Origin: Niallia sp052318935
Lineage (GTDB): Bacteria > Bacillota > Bacilli > Bacillales > Cytobacillaceae
Assembly (NCBI GenBank): GCA_052318935.1
Contig: JBQRKO010000019.1
Direction: 5' to 3' (one strand)
Length of the DNA: 64,000 nt
The notes beneath the pieces are model-generated. The model searched no databases. It was given only the letters and a program-made list of their open reading frames with translations, and had not been told where the DNA came from. Shown in pieces: positions 44,937 through 54,472 of this stretch; position 1 is the stretch's first letter, and each line of letters opens with the position of its first letter. The translations under genes and the position numbers were made by a program.

Positions 44937-45416
44937 TTACTTGTGGTATGGTTCCCCCCGATTAATCCGAAACGCCCGATAAACCTGCTCCACCAATATC
45001 AACCTCATTAACTGATGTGGGAAAGTCATCTTACTGAAAGACAGTTTATCATCTGCACGCTTTAATACTTCGTCACTTAGTCCTAAAGATCCGCCGATAA
45101 TAAAGGTGACTTTGCTTTTTCCGTATGTTGCGAGTTTATCTAATGTATCGGCCAATTCTTCGGAGGATTTTTGTTTTCCTTCGATGGCGAGTGCGATGAC
45201 GTGGGCATCTGCCGCAACTTTGGCTAAAATTCTTTCTCCCTCTTTTTTCTTAACTTGTTCCATTTCGGCATCGCTTAGAATTTCTGGGGCTTTTTCGTCT
45301 GGGACTTCGATTATTTCTATTTTAGAATAGCTTGATAGTCGTTTTGTGTATTCTTCGATTCCTTGTTTTAAATATTTTTCTTTTAGTTTTCCAACCGTTA
45401 TTATTGAGATATTCAC
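44937..45416 (-). CDS. rlmH: 23S rRNA pseudouridine-1915 N3-methyltransferase
   Basis: 159-residue SPOUT methyltransferase (YydA). Start GTG at 45416 with GAGG at about 7 bp. Family features: ISIITVGKLKEKYL at the N-terminus, FIIGGSLGLSDEVLKRAD forming the AdoMet knot, and SFSKMTFPHQLMR with C-terminal YRINRGEPYHK-like residues. It methylates pseudouridine 1915 in 23S rRNA using AdoMet. It follows yyzF in the conserved origin-proximal order. Confidence 0.95.
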   Translation of the reverse strand: MNISIITVGKLKEKYLKQGIEEYTKRLSSYSKIEIIEVPDEKAPEILSDAEMEQVKKKEGERILAKVAADAHVIALAIEGKQKSSEELADTLDKLATYGKSKVTFIIGGSLGLSDEVLKRADDKLSFSKMTFPHQLMRLILVEQVYRAFRINRGEPYHK

Positions 45417-45441
45417 ATGTATTCCTCACTTTACGAACAAC

Positions 45442-45805
45442 ATATCCACATAAGTTATCCACATATCCACATTTCAAATCCACATATAGTGGCAGATCAC
45501 TTGTTTGCCACCATATATATTGCAGTATTTTTGCAATATTCACAGGTTGTTGATAACTTTTCTTCGTCTGAAATTTTTTCTAATATCGGAAAGGTTTCAT
45601 ACTCATTTACTACCGTATCTATTGCTATATCTATATGTTCTTCACAACTATAAATCATTTTCCTACTCCTTTTTGCTTATATTTGTCGTTATTTTCTGAT
45701 TATATTTGTGGATAACTTTATTTTTCTTTGTTTTAATACTTATCCACACTTCATCTTAACATTCCAGATAAAAACTGCAACTATTCCACAAAAAATTTAT
45801 CAACA
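45442..45805. promoter_or_regulatory. DnaA-box cluster around yyzF
   Basis: Three exact TTATCCACA boxes (45455-45463; 45707-45715 on the minus strand; 45740-45748) and several one-mismatch boxes: ATATCCACA at 45442 and 45463, ATATTCACA at 45536, TTATCAACA at 45548 (minus) and 45797. They lie between rlmH and htrC, partly inside yyzF. This may be a DnaA-titrating or regulatory region outside oriC. Confidence 0.6.
45497..45658 (-). CDS. yyzF: CxxH/CxxC small protein (YyzF-type)
   Basis: 53 residues, with AAAAGGAG before the ATG at 45658. The sequence opens MIYSCEEH and ends TTCEYCKNTAIYMVANK. The CxxH (residues 5-8) and CxxC (39-42) motifs define the CxxH/CxxC protein family, probably a zinc-binding knuckle. 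The gene occupies the conserved place between htrC and rlmH, as yyzF does in B. subtilis. Function unknown. DnaA boxes lie inside and on both sides. Confidence 0.85.
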   Translation of the reverse strand: MIYSCEEHIDIAIDTVVNEYETFPILEKISDEEKLSTTCEYCKNTAIYMVANK

Positions 45806-45811
45806 AATCAA

Positions 45812-45916
45812 CAAAAGCGCAAGCGCCGGCCAGCTAAATGCGCCACGTCCTATGGTAATGCCGGCACTAGTACATCCTGTACGTCGGAGCTAGACAATTA
45901 TCTAACTTGAAACATC
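45812..45916. repeat. Dispersed repeat family C, variant copy
   Basis: Ends match family C (AAAAGCGCAAGCGCC and GGAGCTAGACAATTATCTAA), but the middle differs (CCGGCCAGCTAAATGCGCC, CACTAGTACATCCTGTACG). Non-coding, just before the htrC terminator. Confidence 0.65.
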
Positions 45917-45937
45917 TAAATTCTGATATTACGAAAA

Positions 45938-45965
45938 AACAGGAAGGAACTTCATCCTTCCTGTT
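45938..45965 (-). terminator. Terminator of htrC
   Basis: AACAGGAAGGA/TCCTTCCTGTT, 11-bp stem with a T-run on the minus strand, 10 bp after the stop. Confidence 0.85.
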
Positions 45966-45975
45966 CTTATGCAAT

Positions 45976-47184
45976 TTACATCTTATCCTCTGACAGCTTT
46001 ACCTCTGTCGTTTGCAGCTTTCCATTTCGATAAAATTTAATTTGTAAGGTGTCGCCTATTTTTTTCTTCGTATAAAGATGTTTGCGTAATTCAATTAAGT
46101 CTGGCATTTTTTCTCCATCTAACTGTACGATCACGTCTAATTCTTTTAAGCCTGCTTTTTGTGCTGGAGAATTAGGACTTACACCTTTAATCGCTACACC
46201 AGCTGTTACTCCTTCAGGCAGTTTTAATGCTTCTCTTTGATAATATCCTGGTATATCACTAACGGACTGAAGCTCTACTCCCATATATGGTCTTTTTACT
46301 TCTCCATGACGCTCTAAATCGTTGATGATTGGCTCCGCTGCGTTAATAGGAATAGCAAGGCCGATTCCTTCTACTGCTGATTCGGCAATTTTCATGCTGT
46401 TGATTCCGATAAGCTGGCCGGCAATATTAACAAGAGCGCCTCCGCTGTTTCCCGGGTTAATCGCTGCATCGGTTTGAATGACTTCTGATTGCCAATCGGT
46501 AACACCATCTTCATTAATATCCACAGGAATGGTTCGTTCTAATCCGGACACAATCCCTTGGGTAACAGAGCCGGAGAATGTCATGCCAAGTGGATTTCCA
46601 ATCGCGATAACAGGCTCTCCTGTTTTTAGCGTATCCGAGTTGCCAAATTCAGCTATCTTGCTGATTTCTTTTCCGTTTACCTCTACTACAGCTAAATCGG
46701 TCCATACATCGCTGCCGACGAGTTTTGCACCTATTTTTTTTCCTTCTGCCAATGTTACCTCTAGCTCGGTAGCACCTTCAACGACATGATTATTCGTAAC
46801 TATATAGGCTTTATCGCCGCTTTTTTTATAAATCACGCCCGAACCTGTCCCGGCTTCTTGTGCGGCCGTATCTTTCCAAAAGTTTGCCGATTGTAAATTG
46901 CTTATCGCAACTACCGCATCTGCGGCTTTATCGACTGCCTTCGTTACATCTGTTTCTACATTTAAGGAAACATTTTTTGTTTGTGTGCCATTTTCATCCG
47001 TTGTAATCGTATTTTCCTCTACTTGTCCATAAGAAAAAATGCCATACTCTGCTAACCAAGGTAGAAATAAAAGGACAAGCAATGCACCAATAATTGCTCC
47101 AATTAATCCAGAAAAGAAGTAGCCGCGCCTTCTTTTCGTTGGTTTTTCCCTACTATTATCATAATCGTAATCACCGTAAGGCAT
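45976..47184 (-). CDS. htrC: HtrA-type serine protease HtrC (YycK)
   Basis: 402 residues. A membrane helix near residues 24-46 anchors it; the trypsin-like domain follows with triad H133 (TNNHVVEG), D163 (VWTDLAVV) and S247 (NPGNSGGAL); a PDZ domain occupies about 300-395 (GVSPNSPAQKAGLKELDVIV). It degrades misfolded exported proteins at the membrane surface. In most Bacillus it directly follows walJ; here two plus-strand genes are inserted between them, so it must have its own promoter. Confidence 0.93.
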   Translation of the reverse strand: MPYGDYDYDNSREKPTKRRRGYFFSGLIGAIIGALLVLLFLPWLAEYGIFSYGQVEENTITTDENGTQTKNVSLNVETDVTKAVDKAADAVVAISNLQSANFWKDTAAQEAGTGSGVIYKKSGDKAYIVTNNHVVEGATELEVTLAEGKKIGAKLVGSDVWTDLAVVEVNGKEISKIAEFGNSDTLKTGEPVIAIGNPLGMTFSGSVTQGIVSGLERTIPVDINEDGVTDWQSEVIQTDAAINPGNSGGALVNIAGQLIGINSMKIAESAVEGIGLAIPINAAEPIINDLERHGEVKRPYMGVELQSVSDIPGYYQREALKLPEGVTAGVAIKGVSPNSPAQKAGLKELDVIVQLDGEKMPDLIELRKHLYTKKKIGDTLQIKFYRNGKLQTTEVKLSEDKM

Positions 47185-47396
47185 TTACATCATTCCTTTC
47201 AGACTAATTATTTTCTAGTATGTCCTTACCGAATAAGAAACAACAAAATAAAATCTTTATTATTTTTCCTAACTCGTTACAATTTCATGAACCTTTGGTC
47301 AACATTACATAAATTGCATCTTCATCCGGGGAAAATATGTTTCATGATAGAGCTTTTTTAAACATGTACTTCGATGAAAATGGAGGCTTCAATATA

Positions 47397-47873
47397 ATGG
47401 ACAAAAAAATGAATCTGATTGTGTTTAGTGGTGACTATGATAAAGCAATGGCTGCACTTATTTTGGCGAACAGTGCAAGGGAATTAGAAGTGGATGTAAC
47501 GATTTTTTTCGCCTTTTGGGGTTTATCCTTGATACGAGACCCTGAAAAAATGAACAACGAGGACAAAACTGCTTATGAGAAAATGATCGCGATGCTGACG
47601 CCTAAAGGTCCTGAAGAGCTTTCCTTATCAAAGATGAACTTTGCTGGGCTGGGCAAAAAAATGATGCTTGAGATGATCGATGAGCACGATGCTCCACATC
47701 TGATTCATTTTTTAAAAGGAGCACGGAAAAAACAAGTGAAGTTCTATGCTTGTAAATTATCTGTTGAGATTATGGGATTTAAAGCAGAAGAGTTTATTCC
47801 TGAAGTGGAAATTGTCGATGCCAAAACGTACTTGCGTGATGCATTGGAGGCGAATATCCAGCTATTTATATAA
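47397..47873 (+). CDS. DsrE/DsrF-like sulfur-carrier family protein
   Basis: 158 residues from the ATG at 47397 (GGAGG 10 bp upstream; the frame is open 60 bp further without a site). DsrE/DsrH-like fold: MNLIVFSGDYDKAMAALILANSA at the N-terminus, FFAFWGLSLIRDP, and a conserved Cys in FYACKLSVEIMG, in the position where relatives carry persulfide sulfur. It is followed 98 bp later by a class V aminotransferase of the cysteine-desulfurase type. Together they may handle sulfur, but no experimental role is known to me. Confidence 0.85.
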   Translation: MDKKMNLIVFSGDYDKAMAALILANSARELEVDVTIFFAFWGLSLIRDPEKMNNEDKTAYEKMIAMLTPKGPEELSLSKMNFAGLGKKMMLEMIDEHDAPHLIHFLKGARKKQVKFYACKLSVEIMGFKAEEFIPEVEIVDAKTYLRDALEANIQLFI

Positions 47874-47971
47874 AGATTATGGCAAAATGATGACATTTGC
47901 CCACATATATTAACCCAGATGCAGCTATGAACATACATTTACATCATGATATGGAAAGGAGATACTTCACA

Positions 47972-49480
47972 TTGCTGCATGTAAAAATCGAAAATACTTC
48001 TTATGAATATTACGGCGAACTGGAAACGTATTTTGGGCAATTTAGAAAACATGTCATTGGCATCGATCAGCACTTTATTTCCCGACATGGAAGCAAAAAA
48101 ATCATCTATGCGGATTGGACCGCCAGCGGACGGTTATATCGTCCGATTGAGGAAAAGATTATCAATCAGTTTGGCCCTTTCGTCGCAAATACACATACTG
48201 AAACGAATGTAACGGCTACGATTATGACGGATGCCTATAATCAAGCGAGAAAAATGATTAAGAATCATGTTGGTGCTGACGAAGATGATGTGCTCATTTC
48301 AGCAGGCTCCGGAATGACTGCGGCTATCAATAAGCTTCAGCGCTTATTAGGATTAAAAATTCCGGAAAAATTTAAAAAACGTATGAAGATTGCTGAAGAG
48401 GATAGACCTGTCATTTTCGTTACGCATATGGAACATCACTCCAACCAACTATCATGGATCGAGACGATTGGCGAAGTGGTTTGTCTTGAACCGGCTTCCG
48501 ATGGCACCATTGATATCGGCCGTTTGGAACAATTACTACTGTTGTATAAAAACCGAAAAATGAAGATCGGATCATTCACCGCTTGTTCCAATGTCACTGG
48601 CATCCAAACTCCTTACCATCAATTAGCGAAAATCATGCATGAACACGGTGGAATCTGTTTTATCGACTTTTCGGCTTCTGCCCCATACGTTGATATCAAT
48701 CTGCACCCTAAATCTCCTCTTGAAAAATTAGACGGCATTTTCTTTTCTCCCCATAAATTTTTAGGAGGTCCCGGCAGCAGCGGCATTTTAGTAATGGATT
48801 CAAAATTATGTCTAAGCAATATTCCTGATCATCCTGGAGGAGGTACTGTCTTATGGACGAACCCTTGGGGCGGCCATCGTTACCTCCCAGATGTTGAAAT
48901 GCGTGAAGACGGGGGAACACCTGGTTTTTTACAGACGATAAAAACAGCGTTGTGCATAAAATTAAAAGAAACGATGGGAATTGACAACATCTTGCAAAGA
49001 GAAAAAGAAATATTGCATATTTTGCTGCCTCCATTGTCAGCGATTCCTGGATTGCATATTTTAGATGAGCTAATAGAAGATAGAATAGGGATTGTTTCAT
49101 TTTATATAGAGAAAATCCATTACAATCTGTTGGCAAGGGTGCTAAACGACCGATTTGGCATACAAGTAAGAGGAGGGTGCTCATGTGCAGGAACCTATGG
49201 ACATTATTTATTCGACATGAATAAAGAAAAATCAAAAGAATGGACCGATTTGATTGATCAAGGAGATTTATCATCCAAACCTGGCTGGGTGCGACTTTCC
49301 ATCCACCCGATAATGACAAACGCAGAAATCTACTACATCATTAAATCCATTAAAGATACGATAAAGCATATCGATGAGTGGCAAAAGGACTACATTTATG
49401 AAAGAAAAACCAATGATTTTCACCACAAAGACTATCAAAAAAATGATAACATTCAAGATTGGTTTGAGATGAACCACTAG
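47972..49480 (+). CDS. Class V aminotransferase, cysteine-desulfurase-like
   Basis: 502 residues from a TTG at 47972 (AAAGGAG 11 bp upstream); in-frame starts farther upstream lack sites. PLP fold-type I enzyme: SAGSGMTAAINKL, MEHHSNQLSWIE, CFIDFSASAPYVDI with the cofactor Asp region, and the PLP-binding Lys in FFSPHKFLGGPG. A candidate catalytic cysteine lies in VRGGCSCAGTYGHYLF. It could release sulfur from cysteine or a related substrate, perhaps to the DsrE-like protein upstream; this is inferred from gene pairing. It sits inside the wal-htrC block on the opposite strand. Confidence 0.85.
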   Translation: MLHVKIENTSYEYYGELETYFGQFRKHVIGIDQHFISRHGSKKIIYADWTASGRLYRPIEEKIINQFGPFVANTHTETNVTATIMTDAYNQARKMIKNHVGADEDDVLISAGSGMTAAINKLQRLLGLKIPEKFKKRMKIAEEDRPVIFVTHMEHHSNQLSWIETIGEVVCLEPASDGTIDIGRLEQLLLLYKNRKMKIGSFTACSNVTGIQTPYHQLAKIMHEHGGICFIDFSASAPYVDINLHPKSPLEKLDGIFFSPHKFLGGPGSSGILVMDSKLCLSNIPDHPGGGTVLWTNPWGGHRYLPDVEMREDGGTPGFLQTIKTALCIKLKETMGIDNILQREKEILHILLPPLSAIPGLHILDELIEDRIGIVSFYIEKIHYNLLARVLNDRFGIQVRGGCSCAGTYGHYLFDMNKEKSKEWTDLIDQGDLSSKPGWVRLSIHPIMTNAEIYYIIKSIKDTIKHIDEWQKDYIYERKTNDFHHKDYQKNDNIQDWFEMNH

Positions 49481-49515
49481 GTGTGATCTTTTTCATGTAT
49501 GCAAGCCTCCCACGC

Positions 49516-49609
49516 AATAAAGGCGGCGCGAGCGAAGCCTCACCTTACTCTTACACAAAATATGAAGCACTCTATTTATTTACAATAGGCGTAGCTCCGC
49601 CCCTTTTCC
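49516..49609. repeat. Dispersed repeat family D, copy 1
   Basis: AATAAAGGCGGCGCGAGCGAAGCC at one end and GGCGTAGCTCCGCCCCTTTTCC at the other, shared in inverse orientation with 59976-60092. Non-coding. Confidence 0.7.
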
Positions 49610-49617
49610 ACTAGCAA

Positions 49618-49646
49618 AAGACGATTGGGATGAATCCAATCGTCTT
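49618..49646. terminator. Terminator between the aminotransferase and walJ genes
   Basis: AAGACGATTGG/CCAATCGTCTT with 7-nt loop, between convergent genes; it probably ends both the aminotransferase and the wal operon. Confidence 0.8.
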
Positions 49647-49701
49647 ATTATAAAAACATTTAACGTAGTTTAACGATTAAAGCACGTATTCAAACTTCCT
49701 C

Positions 49702-50490
49702 TTAAATAGCTGTCAACACAGTAGGAACTTTAGGATCTGTATCATGTAAGGCTAGACCATCATGCAAGGAAATTCCTCTGCTTTCCAGCGTCTGGCTGAC
49801 TGACATTCTTGCTAAATCCTTTATGTTGTTATCCTGGCTTAAATGAGCCAAATAAATACGTTTTGTTCGATCACCGATTACTTCGCTCATGGCGATGGCT
49901 GCATCTTCATTCGATACATGTCCAACATCACTTAGTATTCGTCTTTTAATATTCCATGGATATTTTCCCATCCGCAGCATTTGAACATCGTGGTTGCTTT
50001 CAAATACGTAAGAATCGGCATTAGTGATGATGCCTTTCATCCGGTCGCTGACGTATCCAGTGTCTGTAATCAGCACAAGCTTTTTATCCCCTTCATGAAA
50101 AACATAAAACATTGGCTCTGCCGCATCATGGGAAACTCCAAAAGATTCGATGGACAGATCGCCAAATGTTTTCACTGTTTCCATATCAAAATGGAATTTC
50201 TGTTCTAAAGGAATTTCCCCAATTAAAGGATTCATTGCGTTCCAAGTTTTTTCATTTGCGTATATTGGCAATTTATATTTACGAGCAACAATGCCAACCC
50301 CTTTTATATGGTCGCTATGCTCATGGGTTACTAATATTCCGGTTAACTTATCCATTTTTCGGTCGATTTGTTGAAACAGCGACTCCATTTGCTTGCCGCT
50401 TAATCCAGCATCCACTAAAAAAGAATATTCCCCACTTTCCACATAAATGGCATTCCCCGTACTCCCACTAGCGAGAACACTAAAATGCAT
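49702..50490 (-). CDS. walJ: WalJ/YycJ metallo-beta-lactamase-fold hydrolase
   Basis: 262 residues. Metal ligands are visible in VTHEHSDHIKGVG, a later His in SFGVSHDAAEP, Asp in VLITDTGYV and the final His in VYLAHLS-like KRIYLAHLSQ. It is a nuclease-type MBL-fold protein; in Bacillus and relatives it is linked to cell wall and DNA repair phenotypes, and the exact substrate is not settled. It is the last gene of the wal operon, 6 bp after walI, with GGAGTG before the ATG. Confidence 0.93.
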   Translation of the reverse strand: MHFSVLASGSTGNAIYVESGEYSFLVDAGLSGKQMESLFQQIDRKMDKLTGILVTHEHSDHIKGVGIVARKYKLPIYANEKTWNAMNPLIGEIPLEQKFHFDMETVKTFGDLSIESFGVSHDAAEPMFYVFHEGDKKLVLITDTGYVSDRMKGIITNADSYVFESNHDVQMLRMGKYPWNIKRRILSDVGHVSNEDAAIAMSEVIGDRTKRIYLAHLSQDNNIKDLARMSVSQTLESRGISLHDGLALHDTDPKVPTVLTAI

Positions 50491-50496
50491 TTTCTC

Positions 50497-51309
50497 TCAC
50501 TCCAATTTATCTTGCTCGCTGTTTATTTTTATTATTTGTCTGTCAAATGCAAAAGCTTTTACAAATAAATTTTTCCCATTATCCCCTATAACCCGCCATG
50601 CTGGCGACAATACTTGTGTAGAAGAAGATTGTTGTTGTGAATAATAACCAAACTCTACATCTTTTATATCGCTTCCATTATCGATATAACTATTCATAAA
50701 TAGCGTATAGATGGCATCCACAGGTCGACTAAGTGCTTCTTTTTCTCCTATTTCTTTAATATTTTCTAGATAAGTTTGGTTATAAGAAACTACTTTATTT
50801 TGTTGATTTAAAAAAAAGGTCAACTTCCCATTTGAATTTTGATAAAGCATTTTTTCATTATATTGTTGATAATAAGTTACAGTATTATCTGTTTTTTCCC
50901 AGTAACGATATTGATCTCCGTACATAACATGGTGATGAATAAAATCAGTTAAATCCTCTTGTTTAAACGGATCACTAAGACTTATCGGATTTTCTAAAAT
51001 AGATTGCAGAATATTACCATCAATAATCGTAATCTCTTGTCCTTTTAAAAGTTCCTGTTTCCATTTTTTCACTTCTTCATTACTGAATATTTTGGATTTA
51101 GCAGCTAAATACTGATCCTTTAGTCCACTTTTTGACAAAGCACTAGCATTATACGATATATCATTTGAAGCCAATGTATTTTCAACAGAAGCTTCTTCTC
51201 GATTATCAAAATGCTGCGATTGTTTCAGATCTGTATATTCATAAATCAAATATATATCAAGAACAAAAAAGGCAATAATAAAGATCGTTTTAATTTTATT
51301 CCAATCCAA
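50497..51309 (-). CDS. walI: WalI (YycI), regulator of WalK
   Basis: 270 residues from a TTG start (AGGGGG 7 bp upstream). One N-terminal membrane helix (about 8-25, TIFIIAFFVLDIYLIY) and an extracytoplasmic domain of the YycI type. With WalH it forms a membrane complex that modulates the WalK kinase. It overlaps the end of walH by 14 bp. Confidence 0.92.
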   Translation of the reverse strand: MDWNKIKTIFIIAFFVLDIYLIYEYTDLKQSQHFDNREEASVENTLASNDISYNASALSKSGLKDQYLAAKSKIFSNEEVKKWKQELLKGQEITIIDGNILQSILENPISLSDPFKQEDLTDFIHHHVMYGDQYRYWEKTDNTVTYYQQYNEKMLYQNSNGKLTFFLNQQNKVVSYNQTYLENIKEIGEKEALSRPVDAIYTLFMNSYIDNGSDIKDVEFGYYSQQQSSSTQVLSPAWRVIGDNGKNLFVKAFAFDRQIIKINSEQDKLE

Positions 51310-52618
51310 TTTCTTTGCCCCCTAAGTCGCTTGATTCCACTTGATACCATTGATTGTTATATTTATAAAACCAACTCGGCTTTAAATTTATTATATTTTG
51401 GGAATCTACTACCATGTCATAGCCAATGGTTACATCCTGCAGCATAGCCTTGTTAAAACCTTTTATCTTCTCTAGATGGTCTTCTACAGCCTTTCCGGGC
51501 ATTAATGTTGTTGAAGAAGAATCAAGGTCTGTCCAAAATGTACTGAGATCAAGATTGCTTGTATAAAATTTTTTGACGTCATTATTTTCCCACACTACCT
51601 GAATTTCAGATATGTTATTATCTAAATTAAAAATCGGATATCCTACAGAAGTATACAACCGAAACATCGTTTGATGCAAACTCTCGTTTTTACTCACATA
51701 ACGATATTCGTTTATCCAGCCGCCATGTTGATTTACATACTCAATACTATTTTGAATCAACTGATTATTGAATGTTTTATTGGTTGTGACTCCAGAAGGC
51801 TTTAAAAAAGAAACAATATGTGTATCTTTATCTATTCGTAAAAGCCCTGTATCATCCGTAAACTCCTCTTTATTGGCAAGCAGACTTTTTTGTACTAAGC
51901 TTGGATCGTTGAAAAGTGCTCTTTTCAGTTTAGCAGACTCAATCGTTTCGTATAAGTATTTGTATTTTTTCATTTCACTTTCATTAATCGGCAAGTAGAA
52001 AAGATTATCTCCTGACACTTCATAAATAAAATGAACCTTATAAACTGTATTTTCAGCTGTAACATGATTCGTAAATTTTTTCAAATCATCAATATACGAT
52101 GCTGAAACAATACTTTGATATACTTTTCCATTCGTTCTGGAGATAAAATAGACAATTCCTTCTTGATTTTTTGAAAGATCATAAGAAATAAGCATCGTGT
52201 CAAAATCAAATTGATTTTCTTCTTTCACATTTAAAATACTTTTATATAAAGTAAACGGTACCTCAGCAGGAAATCGAATCTCCATACTATGATTTTGCTG
52301 CTGAATAAAGGAAGCTACTTGATTGATTTCCATCTTTTTCACATGATGAAAATCCCATTTTTTAATTGTATTCACGACATGATTTATTTCACTCGAAGCA
52401 ATCGTACCATAATGATCTCCGTTTAAATGCTGGTAAATTTTATCGGGTTTAACAACATCACTAACTTCCTTTTCTAAACCAATTTTCTCAAGTTCTATAG
52501 TGGAACCACCCTTTGAAGTCTGATAATTTCCTTGATGTGTCCATAATACATAATATAAAAGGAGGCTTACTAGCACAAGAACCGTTAATATGACAGTTTT
52601 TACGTTTTCGTATGTCAT
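51296..52618 (-). CDS. walH: WalH (YycH), regulator of WalK
   Basis: 440 residues from the ATG at 52618, whose first bases overlap the walK stop (ATGA). The frame is open two codons farther to a TTG, which is less well placed. One N-terminal membrane helix (about 8-25, TVILTVLVLVSLLLYYVLW) and a large extracellular YycH domain. It partners with WalI to control WalK activity. Confidence 0.92.
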   Translation of the reverse strand: MTYENVKTVILTVLVLVSLLLYYVLWTHQGNYQTSKGGSTIELEKIGLEKEVSDVVKPDKIYQHLNGDHYGTIASSEINHVVNTIKKWDFHHVKKMEINQVASFIQQQNHSMEIRFPAEVPFTLYKSILNVKEENQFDFDTMLISYDLSKNQEGIVYFISRTNGKVYQSIVSASYIDDLKKFTNHVTAENTVYKVHFIYEVSGDNLFYLPINESEMKKYKYLYETIESAKLKRALFNDPSLVQKSLLANKEEFTDDTGLLRIDKDTHIVSFLKPSGVTTNKTFNNQLIQNSIEYVNQHGGWINEYRYVSKNESLHQTMFRLYTSVGYPIFNLDNNISEIQVVWENNDVKKFYTSNLDLSTFWTDLDSSSTTLMPGKAVEDHLEKIKGFNKAMLQDVTIGYDMVVDSQNIINLKPSWFYKYNNQWYQVESSDLGGKEIGLE

Positions 52619-54462
52619 ACCCAATCATCATCCTCTTCTGATTGAATATAAGGAAGGGTAAAAGAAACCTTTGTTCCTTTTCCTTCTTTACTTGTTGCCC
52701 ATATTTTTCCACCATGCGCTTCTACCATTTCTTTCGCAATAGCAAGGCCCAGTCCTGTACCGCCAAGTTTTCGCGTCCTTGCTTTATCGACACGATAAAA
52801 ACGCTCAAATACTTTATCTAAGTTTTCTTTTGGAATTCCGACACCTTTATCTGAAACACTGACAATAATTTGTTTCTCTTGCTCTTTAATTGCGAAAGTT
52901 ATTTTTCCGCCTTCTGGAGAATACTTTAATGCGTTCGAAATAATATTGTCCAAAACTTGCGTTAATTTATCTTCATCAATTTCCACAAAAGCAGCATGAT
53001 TTGGCAACTTCCGCTCAAACGTCACATTTTGCTCTTTTGTCAGTTCAAAACGGTCAATAATACGGTTATAGAATACAATAAAATCAACTAACTCCTTATT
53101 TAGCTGGTAGTCTCGGCTATCTAGCTTCGACAATTGCAGAAGATCATTGACCAATCGAATCATTCGCTCAGTTTCATTTTGAGTTACCTCTAAAAAGTTA
53201 GGCGCTAGTTCTTCATCCTGCCATGCCCCTTCCGATAACGCTTCAACATAGCTTCGCATCGTCGTTAATGGTGTACGCAGCTCATGCGATACATTAGCAA
53301 CAAATTCTTTGCGCTCCATATCAATTTTTTCCTGCTCGGTAATATCATGCAGTACAGTGATAAGACCGTTGACAAAGCCTGTTTCCTTTTGAATGACTGA
53401 AATATTAGCACGAAGGATATACGGTTCATAATGTGTACTATAATCCAAAATAACGGATTCTCTTTCTTCTAACAACTCTTCAAACGTATACTTTCCCTCT
53501 AATCCCAGCAAGGTAATAACCGGCTCGGATAATACTGTTTCACGTGAAACATCCAGCATTTTCGCTGCCGGCTCATTAATTAAAATAATTCGTCCTCTTC
53601 TATCTGTTGCAATTACTCCATCTGTCATATAAGAAAGAACGGACGAAAGCTTTCTTCGTTCACTTTCTGTTGTAGCCTGTGACTCTTGAAGTTTTTTCGT
53701 TAAATTATTAAACGTTATTGCCAATTGCCCAATTTCATCAAAACCGTACACCTTAACTTTTCTAGAAAAATTCCCTTTCGAAAGAGCAAAGGCATGCTTT
53801 TGCATATCTGAAATCGGCCTTGTTATCGTTCTAGCCAGCAATACACCTAATATAGCTGTTACTACTAGCGTTATAATCGTTCCCTTTTGGAATATTTGAT
53901 TGATTTCATCCAGTTGCTTGTATACATTTTCAATTTTTCCAACTAAATAGATTGCCCCGATTGTTTCTCCCCCTTGAGGTTTGATAGGGGTAATCCACAC
54001 ATAAATTCTTTTTTTCGTGTTTTCGTCAATCTTTTTAATAGGTTCAGAAGGTAGTGAAGAAGAATTAGCTAGTGTTCTTCTTACATCGGGATTGATCATT
54101 TTTTGTCCTACTAAATTTTGATTTTCTAGATCAGATGTTCCAATAATGATTGAATTACGGTTGACTACTCTAATTTCCTGAATATCGGTGCTGTTATTAT
54201 CATCGCTTAACAGTCTTTTTACATCATCTTCTAATGTCGGATCCCCATTTTCAATAGACCGCTCTTTTAAAAATTGTTCTTCTAAAGAAATCGATAAAAT
54301 ATTCATTTTATCTTTAATGGATGTTTCAAAGTTATCCTCTAATGTATTTTCTAATGATCCTACAAAATAAACACCAATAATTTGAATAGAAATAAGAATA
54401 AGCAATACGATGATCATCACTAACTTTAAATGAATAGATCGAAAAAAACTAACTTTCTTCAT
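52615..54462 (-). CDS. walK: Sensor histidine kinase WalK (YycG)
   Basis: 615 residues (ATG 54462; a TTG one codon upstream is an alternative start with a better-spaced GGAG). Two membrane helices flank an extracellular Cache-like domain (about 30-180), then HAMP, PAS (about 260-365), HisKA with His in NVSHELRTPLTTMRSY, and HATPase_c with SDKGVGIPKENLDKVF and GGTGLGLAIAKEMVEAHGG. It phosphorylates WalR to match cell wall hydrolase expression to growth; it is essential in B. subtilis. It begins 10 bp after walR. Confidence 0.96.
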   Translation of the reverse strand: MKKVSFFRSIHLKLVMIIVLLILISIQIIGVYFVGSLENTLEDNFETSIKDKMNILSISLEEQFLKERSIENGDPTLEDDVKRLLSDDNNSTDIQEIRVVNRNSIIIGTSDLENQNLVGQKMINPDVRRTLANSSSLPSEPIKKIDENTKKRIYVWITPIKPQGGETIGAIYLVGKIENVYKQLDEINQIFQKGTIITLVVTAILGVLLARTITRPISDMQKHAFALSKGNFSRKVKVYGFDEIGQLAITFNNLTKKLQESQATTESERRKLSSVLSYMTDGVIATDRRGRIILINEPAAKMLDVSRETVLSEPVITLLGLEGKYTFEELLEERESVILDYSTHYEPYILRANISVIQKETGFVNGLITVLHDITEQEKIDMERKEFVANVSHELRTPLTTMRSYVEALSEGAWQDEELAPNFLEVTQNETERMIRLVNDLLQLSKLDSRDYQLNKELVDFIVFYNRIIDRFELTKEQNVTFERKLPNHAAFVEIDEDKLTQVLDNIISNALKYSPEGGKITFAIKEQEKQIIVSVSDKGVGIPKENLDKVFERFYRVDKARTRKLGGTGLGLAIAKEMVEAHGGKIWATSKEGKGTKVSFTLPYIQSEEDDDWV

Positions 54463-54472
54463 CAATTTACTG

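Noticed and set aside
45442..45484. CRISPR-like short spaced repeats (ATCCACAT)
   Set aside because: The repeats are 9-mers at irregular spacing without spacers; they are DnaA boxes.
45322..45699. Several overlapping frames on both strands between rlmH and htrC
   Set aside because: They are low-complexity or shadow frames; the real gene here is yyzF at 45497-45658.
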